A stretch of DNA of 58,028 nt from Cupriavidus pauculus (GTDB taxonomy: Bacteria > Pseudomonadota > Gammaproteobacteria > Burkholderiales > Burkholderiaceae), in assembly GCF_002858765.1 (NCBI RefSeq), contig NZ_PJRP01000017.1, positions 118,762 through 176,789 of the forward strand, given 5' to 3'. Position numbers and translations under genes: made by a program. Below, in pieces: positions 27,256-36,156 of the stretch. The stretch's first letter is position 1. The number at the start of each line of letters is the position of its first letter. The notes beneath the pieces were generated by a model. That model did not search any database. It worked only from the letters and a program-made list of their open reading frames with translations, and was not told the origin of the DNA.

Positions 27256-27660
27256 CTACTGTGTGGCCAACGCTTCCATCAGCACTTGTCGTTCGACAAT
27301 GCCTAGATAAGCCCCATCCGCCGTCATGACCACCGGATCCGCAGGGTGGTGGTTCGCTGCCGATGACAGCAACCGCGCCACCTCTGTCACGTCCGCATCG
27401 ACACCTAGTACGCGGGCTCGATGCGAAATGAACTGCAGGCAGGACTGTCGATCAATCCACGCGCTGTAGCACGGCAGTCCCACAACGTCTGCGACGAGGT
27501 CGCGGCAAATGATGCCGAGGGGTGTGTCGCCGTTTAGTACAACAATAGCCTGAGTGGATGGGTGTCTCGAAAGGATACCCAACACGTCGCCCAGGCTCGC
27601 CGTATGTTGCACGCCCGGGATGCACCGGGTGATGCGCTTCAGCAGAGGCAAGGCTGTCAT
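27256..27660 (-). CDS. CBS-domain pair protein
   Basis: 134 residues from the ATG at 27660, preceded by GGGAG. The frame stays open to 27870 but the added residues look non-coding. Two CBS motifs can be traced: SLGDVLGILSRHPSTQAIVVLNGDTPLGIICRDLVADVVG and ADVTEVARLLSSAANHHPADPVVMTADGAYLGIVERQVLMEALA, separated by a short WIDRQSCLQFIS linker. CBS pairs bind adenine nucleotides and regulate attached or partner proteins. The linker between the two resembles that in EAL/GGDEF-associated CBS modules, so this could be a free-standing remnant of a larger signalling protein. Confidence 0.7.
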   Translation of the reverse strand: MTALPLLKRITRCIPGVQHTASLGDVLGILSRHPSTQAIVVLNGDTPLGIICRDLVADVVGLPCYSAWIDRQSCLQFISHRARVLGVDADVTEVARLLSSAANHHPADPVVMTADGAYLGIVERQVLMEALATQ

Positions 27661-27992
27661 TGTTGGGCTCCCAAAAGTTTTTACCGTGGCATCGCCAAGA
27701 CGTGCGGCTAAACCGCTGGGAAGTGTCGTCGCGATAAAGCAGTCAGGTAGCGAGTGTATTAAGCCGTGGCATCTGTCACAAGACGACTGCCTGAGCAACA
27801 CCGTTTCCAAAAAGAGCGCCAATTGACGCAACGGGTTGCCGTGTATCGGGAAGCAAGGCACTAATGGCATTGTCTGTTAAGATCGCCGGCGTCGCAGAAC
27901 GAAACGGTTTCGTGCGCAGCCGGTGGCCGGCACGGCGCGAAGGCACCAATGCCCGACAGACACTCTCACGCGCACCGACCGCCGTTCGACTC

Positions 27993-28949
27993 TTAATCGC
28001 TTTGAAAGCGTTCGCGGTACTCAGCAGGGGACACGCGCATTTGCCGCATAAATGCGCGCCGCAAACCGTTGGGATCGTTGAAGCCCGTTACGGCAGCCAC
28101 CCTTTTTAGCGGGCTGCGGGAATCTTCCAGCAAGCGCCGTGCGGCCTCCACCCGGGCACGCTCCACAAACTCGGCAGGCGTGACCTTCGATTCGCGCTTG
28201 AAAATGCGCGCGAAATTGCGGGTGCTCATTCCCGCCCGTGCCGCGAGCTCCTCTACCGAAAGTGGTTGGCTAAGGTTTTCCAGAATCCAGTCCTGCACGT
28301 CCCGGATTCCGCCTTTCTGCGCGACCTGTGCGGCCAGGTGCGTGCTGAACTGGGACTGCCCTCCGGGACGTTTGAGAAACATGACGAACTCGCGCGCTAC
28401 CTTCAGTGCAAGAGGGCGGCCGAAGTCCTCTTCGACCATCGCCAGAGCCAGATCAAGGCCGGCAGTGACGCCGGCGGAGGTATAAAGATTGCCGTCCTTC
28501 ACATAAATCTGATCGGGTTCCACGTGAACGGAAGGGAAGCGCTCAGACAGGCGAGACGTCTCGTTCCAGTGGGTGGTCACGCGCTTGCCATCGAGCAGGC
28601 CTGCATTCGCCAGCAGCATGGCCCCGGAGCACACCGAGGCGAGCCGGCGCACTGTCCCGGAATACCGATGCAGCCACTCCCGGATGGCCGGGTCTTCCTC
28701 GATCAGCTTCACCGAAGAACTGCCGGCAATGAGCAGCGTGTCGATGTCGGCGCTGCTCGTTCGCAGCGTGGCGTCCGGGGTGATTCGCATGCCGTTGGAT
28801 GCCACGAGGGGGCCCTCCACCGCGGAAACGATCTCGAACGTATAGGCGGCCCGATCGCCTAGTTGGCGTGCGGCCTCAGCGAAAACGTCGATCGGTCCGA
28901 CGAGATCCAGCATTTGCACCTTGGGAAAGGCCAGTACAGCAATTTTCAT
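27993..28949 (-). CDS. GlxA family transcriptional regulator (DJ-1/PfpI-AraC)
   Basis: 318 residues. The N-terminal domain (about 1-185) is of the DJ-1/PfpI type: KIAVLAFPKVQMLDLVGPIDVF, TLLIAGSSS, and the elbow ASVCSGAMLLANAGLLDGKRVTTHW. The C-terminal 100 residues form an AraC double helix-turn-helix: LSQPLSVEELAARAGMSTRNFARIFKRE and FNDPNGLRRAFMRQMRVSPAEYRERF. The cysteine in VCSG occupies the DJ-1 nucleophile site. Such regulators (FtrA/GbdR-like) activate catabolic operons on binding small amino or formaldehyde-related ligands. No obvious target operon is adjacent. Confidence 0.92.
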   Translation of the reverse strand: MKIAVLAFPKVQMLDLVGPIDVFAEAARQLGDRAAYTFEIVSAVEGPLVASNGMRITPDATLRTSSADIDTLLIAGSSSVKLIEEDPAIREWLHRYSGTVRRLASVCSGAMLLANAGLLDGKRVTTHWNETSRLSERFPSVHVEPDQIYVKDGNLYTSAGVTAGLDLALAMVEEDFGRPLALKVAREFVMFLKRPGGQSQFSTHLAAQVAQKGGIRDVQDWILENLSQPLSVEELAARAGMSTRNFARIFKRESKVTPAEFVERARVEAARRLLEDSRSPLKRVAAVTGFNDPNGLRRAFMRQMRVSPAEYRERFQSD

Positions 28950-29207
28950 GGGTAAAGCTCATGGGCGGGGTGGGCAGGCACGCCGATCCGGCTATTGTCG
29001 ATGGCCGGATTCTATGCAGAGTTTAGGCTTCTGCCAGTTGGAATGGCAGGGGATGCCGTCACGTTGGCCGAAATCTTCCGCACATTGATGTGGACTTTTG
29101 CTCACCTGATGCGAGGCGCCGTAATTCATACGGCGGTTGCGGCCAACATCGCAGCAAGCGCGGCCACCGCGCGAAAATTCCAGGCGGCGCCGTCTTAAGC
29201 TGGCGGC

Positions 29208-29591
29208 ATGAAATACAGCATCCTTGCACTGACATGGCTGGTGGCCGGCTGCATGACGCAAGTCACGCTTGTCGACCCTTCCGGAAAATCCAGCTACTTC
29301 CAGCTCAATCCCGCGGTGCGCACCGTATCCGGCGCGATAGACGGCAAGCGTTATGCCGGCAGCTATGTCTTGAACCAGTCGACATGGCACCCCGTGTTTG
29401 CGGACGCGAGGGACAGATTGCACCAGCCGGCCGCGTGGACATCATCAGGCTCTTCGGGGCGGGCCCTGCTCTTTGCCACCGACGGTTCCAACCTGCATTG
29501 CGACTTCGCGTACCAGGGCCTGACCGTACTGGGCCGATGCCAGGCCAGCAGTGGCGTGCCCTACGTGCTGACGAGCGACAAGTCGCCCTAA
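29208..29591 (+). CDS. Putative lipoprotein
   Basis: 127 residues. The N-terminus MKYSILALTWLVAGC ends in a lipobox, so Cys15 is probably lipidated after signal peptidase II cleavage. The remainder is beta-rich: KSSYFQLNPAVRTVSGAIDGKRYAGSYVLN, then ALLFATDGSNLHCDFAYQGLTVLGRCQASSG. Two later cysteines may form a disulfide. The GxIxGKxYxGSY pattern is seen in small outer-membrane-attached lipoproteins of proteobacteria. No enzymatic motif. It follows a gene-free gap of about 250 bp and is followed by about 500 bp without a gene. Confidence 0.8.
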   Translation: MKYSILALTWLVAGCMTQVTLVDPSGKSSYFQLNPAVRTVSGAIDGKRYAGSYVLNQSTWHPVFADARDRLHQPAAWTSSGSSGRALLFATDGSNLHCDFAYQGLTVLGRCQASSGVPYVLTSDKSP

Positions 29592-30098
29592 CTATTGGGC
29601 GCCGAAGCGGCAAGCGCCGGATCTGTCCGGAAATGGAAGCAGGTTGGCAGATACGCGATGTTGCGCATCGTTATCATGCCCCGGTCGATTCGCGTCAATC
29701 CTGGCGTGAGTCGACCACGCCAGCGCAGCGGGCAACCTGATGCTCCGTCAGGTGTGGCTGCTTTCGTTCCCATCGGAAGCAGTGACGGCCCGCCATGCAC
29801 TTTGCGGGGCTCGGCTGGCGTGCTCCGACCCTTGCTTCCTCTGGGCAGTCCGGCGACGGATTGCCCATTTTTTTCTGCGTGGATGTGGCAAGCATTGCCA
29901 ACGAAAATGCCGCGCAGCGCGCCTCCCTTCCCGCTGTCCTTCACCTCAAGGCGATTGGCTGAAATTGACACCTTGGCGATCTTTCGGTCCGCCTGTTGGG
30001 CTTCCATAATCGGTTCACCAGGCAGCGATCTTCGCAACGCCTATCGGCACACCAGACACATTCGGGTGCCGAACGAAGTCAAGCACATTGAGGACATC
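29592..30098. other. Gene-free stretch before the SLAC1/TehA gene
   Basis: 507 bp. An open frame on the plus strand runs through it but belongs to the downstream channel gene and lacks a start signal. A minus-strand frame (29,588-30,037) has no ribosome site. I see no structured RNA that I can name. Confidence 0.45.
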
Positions 30099-31088
30099 AT
30101 GAGCACTGTCTCTACCGCCGCGACCCATTCTTCGGTTCCGCGCAGTTCGATCAAGCATCTTCCCGTCAATCTCTTCGGCGCCGTGATGGGCCTGTCCGGC
30201 CTCTCGCTTGCGTGGCGCGGCGCGCACGACCTGTTCGGCGTTGACCCGGTCATTGCACACGGTGTCGGAGTCATCGCCGTCGTCACGTTCGTGGCGTTGG
30301 CGGCCGGATACCTGGCCAAGTGGTTGCGCTATCCGGAAGCGGTCAAGGCCGAGTTCATGCATCCGATTGCAGGCAACTTCTTTGGAACGATCACCATCGC
30401 CATCCTGCTGCTGTCGTCAATTGTGGGCGAGTACAGCGAATCGTTTGGCCAGATCGTCTGGACGATTGGCACCGTTCTGACCATCGCCCTGACCTTCGTG
30501 ATTGCCGGCCGGTTGTTCCGCGGCAAGGAAGACCCCGCACACGCCGCGCCTGCCTGGCTGATTCCCGGTGTCGCGACGCTGGATATTGCTGTGGCCGGTG
30601 GCACGATGCCGATGGCGTGGGCCCACGAAGTCACCATGTTCTCGATCGCGGTGGGCACCATGATGGCGCTGGTCTTCTTCACGATGATCTTCTCGCGTGT
30701 CGTGCACCACGAACCGCTGCCCAACGGCATGGTGCCGTCGCTGATCATCATGATCGCACCGTTCGAGGTGGGCTTCCTGGCCTATGTCAATGTCACGCAG
30801 CACGTGGACATGTTCGCCGGCCTGTTGTTCTACTTTGGCCTGTTCCTGTTCATCTCGCTGTCGTTCAAGGTGTTCCGCCGCTCGATTCCGTTTGCCGCTT
30901 CCTGGTGGGCGATCAGCTTCCCGATGGCTGCGCTTGTGAATGCTGCCCTGAAGTACGCCATGTATGCCAACACCTGGGTGCTGAACCTCCTGGCGGCCCT
31001 CCTGCTGTTCCTGCTTAGCGTCGCGATCCTGGTGCTTCTGGTTCGCACGCTTCACCGCCTCGTTACGCACCGTCTGCTGGTTGGCTGA
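30099..31088 (+). CDS. SLAC1/TehA family anion channel
   Basis: 329 residues from the ATG at 30099, preceded by GAGGA. About ten hydrophobic helices are visible. The first conserved block LPVNLFGAVMGLSGLSLAWRGA matches the start of TehA/SLAC1 proteins, and GGTMPMAWAHEVTMFSIAVGTMMALVFFTMIF plus MVPSLIIMIAPFEVGFLAYVN match the later conserved helices. TehA-like channels conduct anions or export toxic oxyanions such as tellurite across the inner membrane. A strong hairpin 20 bp after the stop ends the transcript. Confidence 0.9.
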   Translation: MSTVSTAATHSSVPRSSIKHLPVNLFGAVMGLSGLSLAWRGAHDLFGVDPVIAHGVGVIAVVTFVALAAGYLAKWLRYPEAVKAEFMHPIAGNFFGTITIAILLLSSIVGEYSESFGQIVWTIGTVLTIALTFVIAGRLFRGKEDPAHAAPAWLIPGVATLDIAVAGGTMPMAWAHEVTMFSIAVGTMMALVFFTMIFSRVVHHEPLPNGMVPSLIIMIAPFEVGFLAYVNVTQHVDMFAGLLFYFGLFLFISLSFKVFRRSIPFAASWWAISFPMAALVNAALKYAMYANTWVLNLLAALLLFLLSVAILVLLVRTLHRLVTHRLLVG

Positions 31089-31106
31089 TCCCCTTGCCGT
31101 CCACGT

Positions 31107-31133
31107 CAGGCCCCTTCGGGGGCCTTTACTTTT
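31107..31133 (+). terminator. Intrinsic terminator after the SLAC1/TehA gene
   Basis: GGCCCC (31109-31114), tetraloop TTCG, GGGGCC (31119-31124), then TTTACTTTTG. UUCG-capped stem with a partial T tract. Confidence 0.85.
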
Positions 31134-31155
31134 GTTTGAAAGTCTGGAGATTGAA

Positions 31156-31488
31156 TTGAACTTGTCATGGATGTTGCTCGGCATTGCCGGATTGCTTGAG
31201 ATTGCATTCGCGTTCGGGATGAAGTGGTCTGTCGGTTTCAGCCGCCCAGGCCCTAGCCTCTACGCGATTGTCACAGGCATCTCCAGCATCTTTCTGCTGA
31301 CGCTGTCGTTGCGTGTCTTGCCGGTGGGTACCGCCTATGCAGTCTGGACCGGAATCGGTGCCGCGGGCACTGCGATGGTCGGTATGCTCTTTCTCGGAGA
31401 ATCTACGTCAATCGCCCGGATCGCGTGCATTGGCCTGATCCTTTGTGGCGTCATCGGGCTGAAGCTCGCATCGCCGGCTGTGCACTGA
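31156..31488 (+). CDS. Small multidrug resistance (Gdx/SugE-type) exporter
   Basis: 110 residues. The start is taken as the TTG at 31156, seven bases after GGAG; the next in-frame ATG (31171) would cut into the first helix. Four hydrophobic helices are visible. The first helix, LGIAGLLEIAFAFGMKW, carries the essential Glu of SMR transporters. GISSIFLLTLSLRVLPVGTAYAVWTGIGAAGTAMVG is the highly conserved helix 2-3 region. The GLLE and WTGIG motifs point to the guanidinium-exporter (Gdx) subtype. I looked for a guanidine riboswitch upstream; only 67 bp separate the preceding stop from this gene and a terminator fills most of it. Confidence 0.88.
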   Translation: MNLSWMLLGIAGLLEIAFAFGMKWSVGFSRPGPSLYAIVTGISSIFLLTLSLRVLPVGTAYAVWTGIGAAGTAMVGMLFLGESTSIARIACIGLILCGVIGLKLASPAVH

Positions 31489-31550
31489 GCCAAACCGGCC
31501 AACTGATGGAAGCAAGCGGCTGCATCCGGTGCGGCCGCTTGCGCGACGCA

Positions 31551-32828
31551 TCAGTGATAGCCAACGTTCCCGGCCGTTGGTACGTCTGACGGGTCACTGC
31601 GCGCATCGAAGCCGCCTTCACTGTGTGCAACGACAGCGGTTGCCAGCGCGTTACCCAGGACATTGGTGGCGGTGCGCCCCATGTCCAGCACGTGGTCGAT
31701 ACCGAGCACCAGAAGAATGCCAGCTTCCGGCAGGCCAAACATCGGCAACACGGCTGCCACAACCACCAGCGACGCGCGCGGGACACCGGCGATACCCTTG
31801 CTTGTCACCAGCAACACCAGCAGCATCGTCACCTGCTGCATCAGCGACAGCTCAATGCCGTAGACCTGCCCCACGAACAGCGCCGCGAACGATGTGTACA
31901 TGATCGATCCGTCCAGGTTAAACGAGTAGCCAAGCGGCAGGACGAAGCTGACGATGCGCTCGCGGATACCGAATCGTGTGAGCTGGGCCATGACCTTTGG
32001 ATAGGCAGACTCGCTGCTGGCCGTCGCAAATCCGAGTAGCAACGGCTCCCGGATTTCGCGTAGCAGTGCAAACACCCTGCGTCCCAGGAAGGCATAGCCC
32101 GCACCGATCATCAGGGCCCACAGGATTGCCAGCGAAAGGTAGACGCTGCCGAGCAGCTTGCCGTAGACCAGCAGCACGCCCAACCCTTGCGTGGCAATGA
32201 CGGCCGATACCGCTCCGAATACGCCAGCCGGCGCAAACATCATGACCGCGCCGGTCAGTTTCAACATGACCTGGCCAAGCCCTTCCACGGATTGCAGCAG
32301 CGGTTGCCCGGCACCCTCCTTGAGGCGCCCCAGCGCAATACCAAAGAACAGCGAGAACACGACGATCTGCAGGATCTCGTTGGCCGCCATGGCTTCGACG
32401 ATGCTCTTGGGAAATACGTGGGCAATGAAGTCGCGCAAGTTAAGCGAACTGGTCTTGAGGCTGGTGACGGCATCCGCAGCGGGTAGCGGCAGATGCATTC
32501 CCTTGCCAGGCAACGTGAGGTTGGCCATGGCCAGACCGAGCAGCAGCGAGACGATCGAGGCGGCGACAAACCAGCCCATCGCCTTTAACCCCACGCGTCC
32601 CACGGCGTTTCCGTCACCCATGCCAGCGATGCCACCGACCAGCGTGGCAAAGACCAGCGGTGCGATGATCATCTTGATAAGCCGGAGGAACACATCGCTG
32701 AGAATAGCGAGGTAGCCGCCGAGGCTTGCGGCAGCTTCGGGACCGTATGCGTAATGAGCGATTGCACCCACCACAATGCCGGCGACCATTGCCACGAAGA
32801 TGTAGATGGGGAGTCGATGCTGTGTCAT
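31551..32828 (-). CDS. Dicarboxylate/amino acid:cation symporter (DAACS)
   Basis: 425 residues with about eight helices and two re-entrant loops. Signatures: MIIAPLVFATLVGGIAGMGD, the serine-rich hairpin GFATASSESAYPKVM, NLDGSIMYTSFAALFV and the terminal LGIDHVLDMGRTATNVLGNALAT. This is the DctA/GltP family, importing C4-dicarboxylates or glutamate/aspartate with protons or sodium. The start codon overlaps the stop of the thioredoxin-fold gene upstream (ATGA), so both are translated together. It is the last gene of the minus-strand run that begins with an esterase at 35,948. Confidence 0.92.
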   Translation of the reverse strand: MTQHRLPIYIFVAMVAGIVVGAIAHYAYGPEAAASLGGYLAILSDVFLRLIKMIIAPLVFATLVGGIAGMGDGNAVGRVGLKAMGWFVAASIVSLLLGLAMANLTLPGKGMHLPLPAADAVTSLKTSSLNLRDFIAHVFPKSIVEAMAANEILQIVVFSLFFGIALGRLKEGAGQPLLQSVEGLGQVMLKLTGAVMMFAPAGVFGAVSAVIATQGLGVLLVYGKLLGSVYLSLAILWALMIGAGYAFLGRRVFALLREIREPLLLGFATASSESAYPKVMAQLTRFGIRERIVSFVLPLGYSFNLDGSIMYTSFAALFVGQVYGIELSLMQQVTMLLVLLVTSKGIAGVPRASLVVVAAVLPMFGLPEAGILLVLGIDHVLDMGRTATNVLGNALATAVVAHSEGGFDARSDPSDVPTAGNVGYH

Positions 32829-33079
32829 GGCTGCGTCGGCTCCGAGAGAAACTCGGCGATCGGCGCGTGCGGATCGATCTCAAAGACCTTGTCATCCAGA
32901 ACCAGGCTTGGCAGTCGCTTGACCCCGGCTGCTTGCGCCTGGGTTGCACGTTCTCGTTCCCTGCTCAAGTCGATGACGCGTAAATCGTGCCGATCGGCGT
33001 CGATCAGGCGGGTCACTGCGTCGACGACAGACAGGCAGATGTTGCAGCCGTCGTGATACAGCGTGACTACTTTACTCAT
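32825..33079 (-). CDS. Thioredoxin-fold (glutaredoxin-like) protein
   Basis: 84 residues. The N-terminal strand VVTLYHDGCNICLSVVDAVTRLI has a CNIC redox motif at the start of helix 1, and LPSLVLDDKVFEI supplies the cis-proline strand. Size and layout match single-domain glutaredoxin/thioredoxin relatives found beside transporters and hydrolases. The role could be reduction of a membrane partner. The four-base overlap with the symporter gene indicates translational coupling, but any functional link is unproven. Confidence 0.8.
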   Translation of the reverse strand: MSKVVTLYHDGCNICLSVVDAVTRLIDADRHDLRVIDLSRERERATQAQAAGVKRLPSLVLDDKVFEIDPHAPIAEFLSEPTQP

Positions 33080-33210
33080 GATGCACTCCAGTGAATCGAA
33101 TCGATGTCCCCCTCGGGATCGAAGGGGTCAACATCGGAAATCGATTATCGGAGTCGATACTTGCGCGCAGTACGTCGGCGGAGCGTCGGACTCTGCCAAT
33201 CTTCCGTCAG

Positions 33211-33993
33211 CTACGGCCGTGCAGCGCGACCGAGGAAAGCATCGAGCGCGGCGAAGTACGCCTGGGAAGCTTCTGCACCAGGGAAGTGGCCAGCTTGCGG
33301 CAGCTCCACGTACTCACAATGGGGGATGCGCTGCGCGCAGGCGCGTCCTTCCTCGGGAGGATTCAGCGCGTCGTGACTGCCGCAAATCACCAGGCTTTGC
33401 GCGGTGACGCGCGGCAGGTCATCGCGAAAATCGAAGCCAGCCAGCGCATTGGAGGCAGCATGCATGGCTCTTTCATCGAGAAAGCATGACAGTTCTGTGG
33501 CAATCACCTGCTCGCGTACGCTTGCGGGTGTCTGCGGCGCGAACGCCTTGTTGAGCAGGAATATCTGCCTGTCCCGGTGTGAAAGGTGGGAGATGTCGTC
33601 GGCATGTGCCGCCAACAGGCGCGCCGATGAAGATGTGGTCCCGTGGCACTTCGGAACAACCAGCACCAGTTTCGCTACGAGCGACGGAAAGTGAGACGCC
33701 AGGCCCTGGACGATGTAGCTACCCATGGACGCGCCCAGCAAGGCGACAGGCTTGTCGCCGAGTATTTCCACCAGCGCGCGCAGATCCGCAACATGATCGT
33801 CGAGCGCGAAGCTCGCCGGGCGCGTCGATTTCCCATGACCGCGAGCATCGTAAGTGATGACTCGAAATCCAGGAGAGAAATGCGCGACTTCGGCGTCCCA
33901 CACGCGAAGGTTGGCGCCGAGTCCGTGCACGAGCACGAGCGGCGTTCCGGCACCGTGCTCCTCCAGATTCAGCTCGATACCGTTGATAAGCAT
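33211..33993 (-). CDS. Alpha/beta hydrolase
   Basis: 260 residues. Canonical layout: oxyanion HG in LVLVHGLGANLRVWD, nucleophile Ser in LLGASMGSYI (about 91), acid Asp in VICGSHDALNPPEEG and His in LPQAGHFPGAE. The fold resembles enol-lactone hydrolases and ring-cleavage ester hydrolases such as PcaD, which process small organic esters in the cytoplasm. Second hydrolase of the run; the other (35,037-35,948) is of a different class, so the pair may act on consecutive ester bonds. The substrate is unknown. Confidence 0.88.
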   Translation of the reverse strand: MLINGIELNLEEHGAGTPLVLVHGLGANLRVWDAEVAHFSPGFRVITYDARGHGKSTRPASFALDDHVADLRALVEILGDKPVALLGASMGSYIVQGLASHFPSLVAKLVLVVPKCHGTTSSSARLLAAHADDISHLSHRDRQIFLLNKAFAPQTPASVREQVIATELSCFLDERAMHAASNALAGFDFRDDLPRVTAQSLVICGSHDALNPPEEGRACAQRIPHCEYVELPQAGHFPGAEASQAYFAALDAFLGRAARP

Positions 33994-34022
33994 GTTTTGT
34001 ACTCCCTGACGCGTATCAGTTG

Positions 34023-34379
34023 CTATCCCACGACTTCGAAGTCGAAGTTCTTCGCCAGTTCCGGAAGCAGGATTTCGTGGATGACCTCATGCACGCAACT
34101 CGCGCGCGGTGCTGCTCCGTACATGTGCCCATCGATCCTGATTCGTGCCCGCTCTCCACATGCCCCGACTTCATCAATCTGCAGTTCCAGCGCCATCGCG
34201 GCCAGGCATCCCGAGGCCAGCGCCGCGTGCCCGTCTGCGATCAGCTGGTCATAGCGCAATGAATAAGGATTGTGCAGATCGTTCCAGATCTGGAGCATGC
34301 CATTCCAGGCGCCTTCCAGTGTGCGAGGGTCCTTCAGTGCCAGCAAAACCGACTGACGCGGCGTGCCTTCTGTACTCAC
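34023..34379 (-). CDS. Small hypothetical protein, third of three overlapping genes
   Basis: 118 residues. The start is a GTG at 34379 overlapping the TGA stop of the upstream gene (GTGA). The frame stays open to 34517 but the extra residues lie inside the neighbour. No signal peptide or membrane segment. Contains TLEGAWNGMLQIWNDLHNPYSLRYDQLIADGHAALASGCLAAMALELQI, which looks helical, and a C-terminal HEVIHEILLPELAKNFDFEVV. Family not recognised. Its conservation of translational coupling suggests that the products act together. Confidence 0.65.
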   Translation of the reverse strand: MSTEGTPRQSVLLALKDPRTLEGAWNGMLQIWNDLHNPYSLRYDQLIADGHAALASGCLAAMALELQIDEVGACGERARIRIDGHMYGAAPRASCVHEVIHEILLPELAKNFDFEVVG

Positions 34380-34735
34380 GTCTTCTCCCCGTTTTCCCTG
34401 TTCGCTCCGTGCTGACAGGGAGAATCGAACAATCCTGCGTCGCTGGCTTGCGCGTCGCGATACCGGAGACCCATCAGTTCCAGGGTTGCCCGGACCAGGC
34501 CGAGATGCCTGGCGCAATCGGCAGCCTTGAGCCGCCAGCGCAATGACGACGCCCCGCAGCCTGCAACGGACGGCGGTTCGAGAATCGACGTGGATGGCAG
34601 CAACGTCTCCAGGCTTACTTTCGCGCGGATAAAACGCGTGAAGACGTCATCGGGAACATTGAAGCCGCACGCAATCTCGAGGATGGCGGTGCCAGCCAGG
34701 CCATCGTCAATGCGACGGACGTCAACGATGGTCAT
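34376..34735 (-). CDS. Small hypothetical protein, second of three overlapping genes
   Basis: 119 residues starting MTIVDVRRIDDGLAGTAIL. The middle carries FNVPDDVFTRFIRAKVSLETLL and the C-terminal half has GCGASSLRWRLKAADCARHLGL, with several cysteines (CGF, GCG, ADC, SPC) that could bind metal or be chance. It overlaps the upstream gene by 14 bp and the downstream gene by 4 bp, so it is embedded in a coupled trio. No family recognised, no export signal. Confidence 0.6.
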   Translation of the reverse strand: MTIVDVRRIDDGLAGTAILEIACGFNVPDDVFTRFIRAKVSLETLLPSTSILEPPSVAGCGASSLRWRLKAADCARHLGLVRATLELMGLRYRDAQASDAGLFDSPCQHGANRENGEKT

Positions 34736-35030
34736 CTAGGCCTCCAGGTGGCGTGAACCGAGCATCCAGCCCAAGAAAACACAGTGTCGATTCCATAGCC
34801 GTGGCGCAAGGCAAGGCGATATCAGTCAGTACGTCAAATGAGGCAAGGCATGTATCGGGAGTGTCCGACGTCGGCACAGGTGCGACGGCGAACATGTTGT
34901 CTGCGACCATCGTCAACGCCAGCAGGGCGACGATTGGCTCGGCACCGCCGCGCCATGCACCGGTCACGTTGCAATGGATACGGCGATGTTCACCGACGCG
35001 CGGGGCGATCGATATGATGATGCGTGCCAC
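34722..35030 (-). CDS. Small hypothetical protein, first of three overlapping genes
   Basis: 102 residues. Starts MARIIISIAPRVGEHRRIH about 6 bp after the esterase stop and overlaps the next gene by 14 bp. Central hydrophobic stretch GGAEPIVALLALTMVADNMFAV could be a buried helix or membrane segment. I do not recognise it. The tight spacing with real genes on both sides is the main evidence that it is coding. Confidence 0.55.
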   Translation of the reverse strand: MARIIISIAPRVGEHRRIHCNVTGAWRGGAEPIVALLALTMVADNMFAVAPVPTSDTPDTCLASFDVLTDIALPCATAMESTLCFLGLDARFTPPGGLDDHR

Positions 35031-35036
35031 GATAGG

Positions 35037-35948
35037 TCAGGAAGAGAAACACTCACGGATGAACACCGCAGCCTGACGAATCGCGTCAGCGGCCTGCGGC
35101 AATTGCGTATGCCACATATGCCACGCATGGAACATGGACGGCCACACCTTCAGCGTTGTTTCGACGCCAACGTTGGCTGCGTTCGCGGCGATCCGCGTGG
35201 CATCGTCCAACAACACCTCGTTACCGCCAACGTGAATTAGCAGAGGCGGCAGACCAGACAGGTCGCCGAACAACGGGGACGCGAGCGGATGCCGCGGATC
35301 CTGGTGTTCCTGCAGATAGGCATGGGCAAAGTTCTGCAGGCCAGCCAAGGTGATGACCGGATCGGATGCGGCGCGCGAGCGGATCGAATCCCCGCTGAGA
35401 CTCAGATCGGTCCAAGGCGAGATCAGGAAAGCACCCCGCGGCAGTGGCAATCCGTGGTGCACGCACATCATCATCAGCGCGATGGCCATGCCTCCGCCTG
35501 CGGAGTCACCGGCGATCACGATGGACGGGTCCTCTCCAAGACGCGTGAGCAGCCATTTGTAGGCATTCAATGCGTCGTGGAGGCCGTGCGGGAAGGGATG
35601 CTCCGGCGCACGGCGGTAGTCCACGGCGAACACTTCGCGCTGTGTTTCCAATGCCAGTGCGGCAGTGAGGGTTCGGTACTGTGCCGGACTGTGCATGACG
35701 TATCCGCCTCCATGCAGGTACAGGACGGCTTGGTTCCGACGTGCACCGGGGAAGGTGGTCCACAAACCTGGAACTTCGTCACCTTCAACAAAACGTACCC
35801 CATCCGGAACCGCGAGCGCATCGTACAGCGAATCAAAATGCTGGCGCATCTCCAGGACGCTACTGTTCTCGTCAAGTCGCGCGCTGTGTTGCCGTATCTG
35901 CGCGACGATGTCTTCAAGCTGGTTCGATGCCATGGCACTGCTCTCCAT
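35037..35948 (-). CDS. Alpha/beta hydrolase, hormone-sensitive-lipase-type esterase
   Basis: 303 residues; an ATG five codons downstream (35933) is an alternative start. The HSL signature is present: oxyanion motif LYLHGGGYVMHSP near residue 78, nucleophile in VIAGDSAGGGMAIAL (about 150), acid in LDDATRIAAN and His in SMFHAWHMWH (about 277). Such enzymes hydrolyse short-chain acyl esters in the cytoplasm. It is the first gene of a minus-strand run ending with a dicarboxylate symporter, so its promoter lies in the 35,949-36,156 gap shared with the divergent wrbA-like gene. Confidence 0.9.
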   Translation of the reverse strand: MESSAMASNQLEDIVAQIRQHSARLDENSSVLEMRQHFDSLYDALAVPDGVRFVEGDEVPGLWTTFPGARRNQAVLYLHGGGYVMHSPAQYRTLTAALALETQREVFAVDYRRAPEHPFPHGLHDALNAYKWLLTRLGEDPSIVIAGDSAGGGMAIALMMMCVHHGLPLPRGAFLISPWTDLSLSGDSIRSRAASDPVITLAGLQNFAHAYLQEHQDPRHPLASPLFGDLSGLPPLLIHVGGNEVLLDDATRIAANAANVGVETTLKVWPSMFHAWHMWHTQLPQAADAIRQAAVFIRECFSS

Positions 35949-36156
35949 CGGGTTCTAACAGGTTGGATGATAGGCAGCACCATCACCGCGCATCAGACAG
36001 GACCGTGAAAGTCTCGGCCAACAGCCGGCCGGCTGTCCGAATTTGCGAGAAGGTTGGCGCAACATCGTACCCGGTGCCGACCTAGACTGCGTGTGCCTTA
36101 TCTCAGCAGCGGCGCGACGGATGTGCCGCACGCCGATTCCTCCCTGTCAAGAACGC

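Noticed and set aside
29588..30037. Minus-strand frame of 149 codons before the SLAC1/TehA gene
   Set aside because: No ribosome site, poor residue composition beyond the first 45 codons, and no recognisable domain.
31089..31155. Guanidine riboswitch before the Gdx-type exporter
   Set aside because: Only 67 bp are available and they are mostly the terminator of the upstream gene; no conserved guanidine-I/II/III loops were seen.
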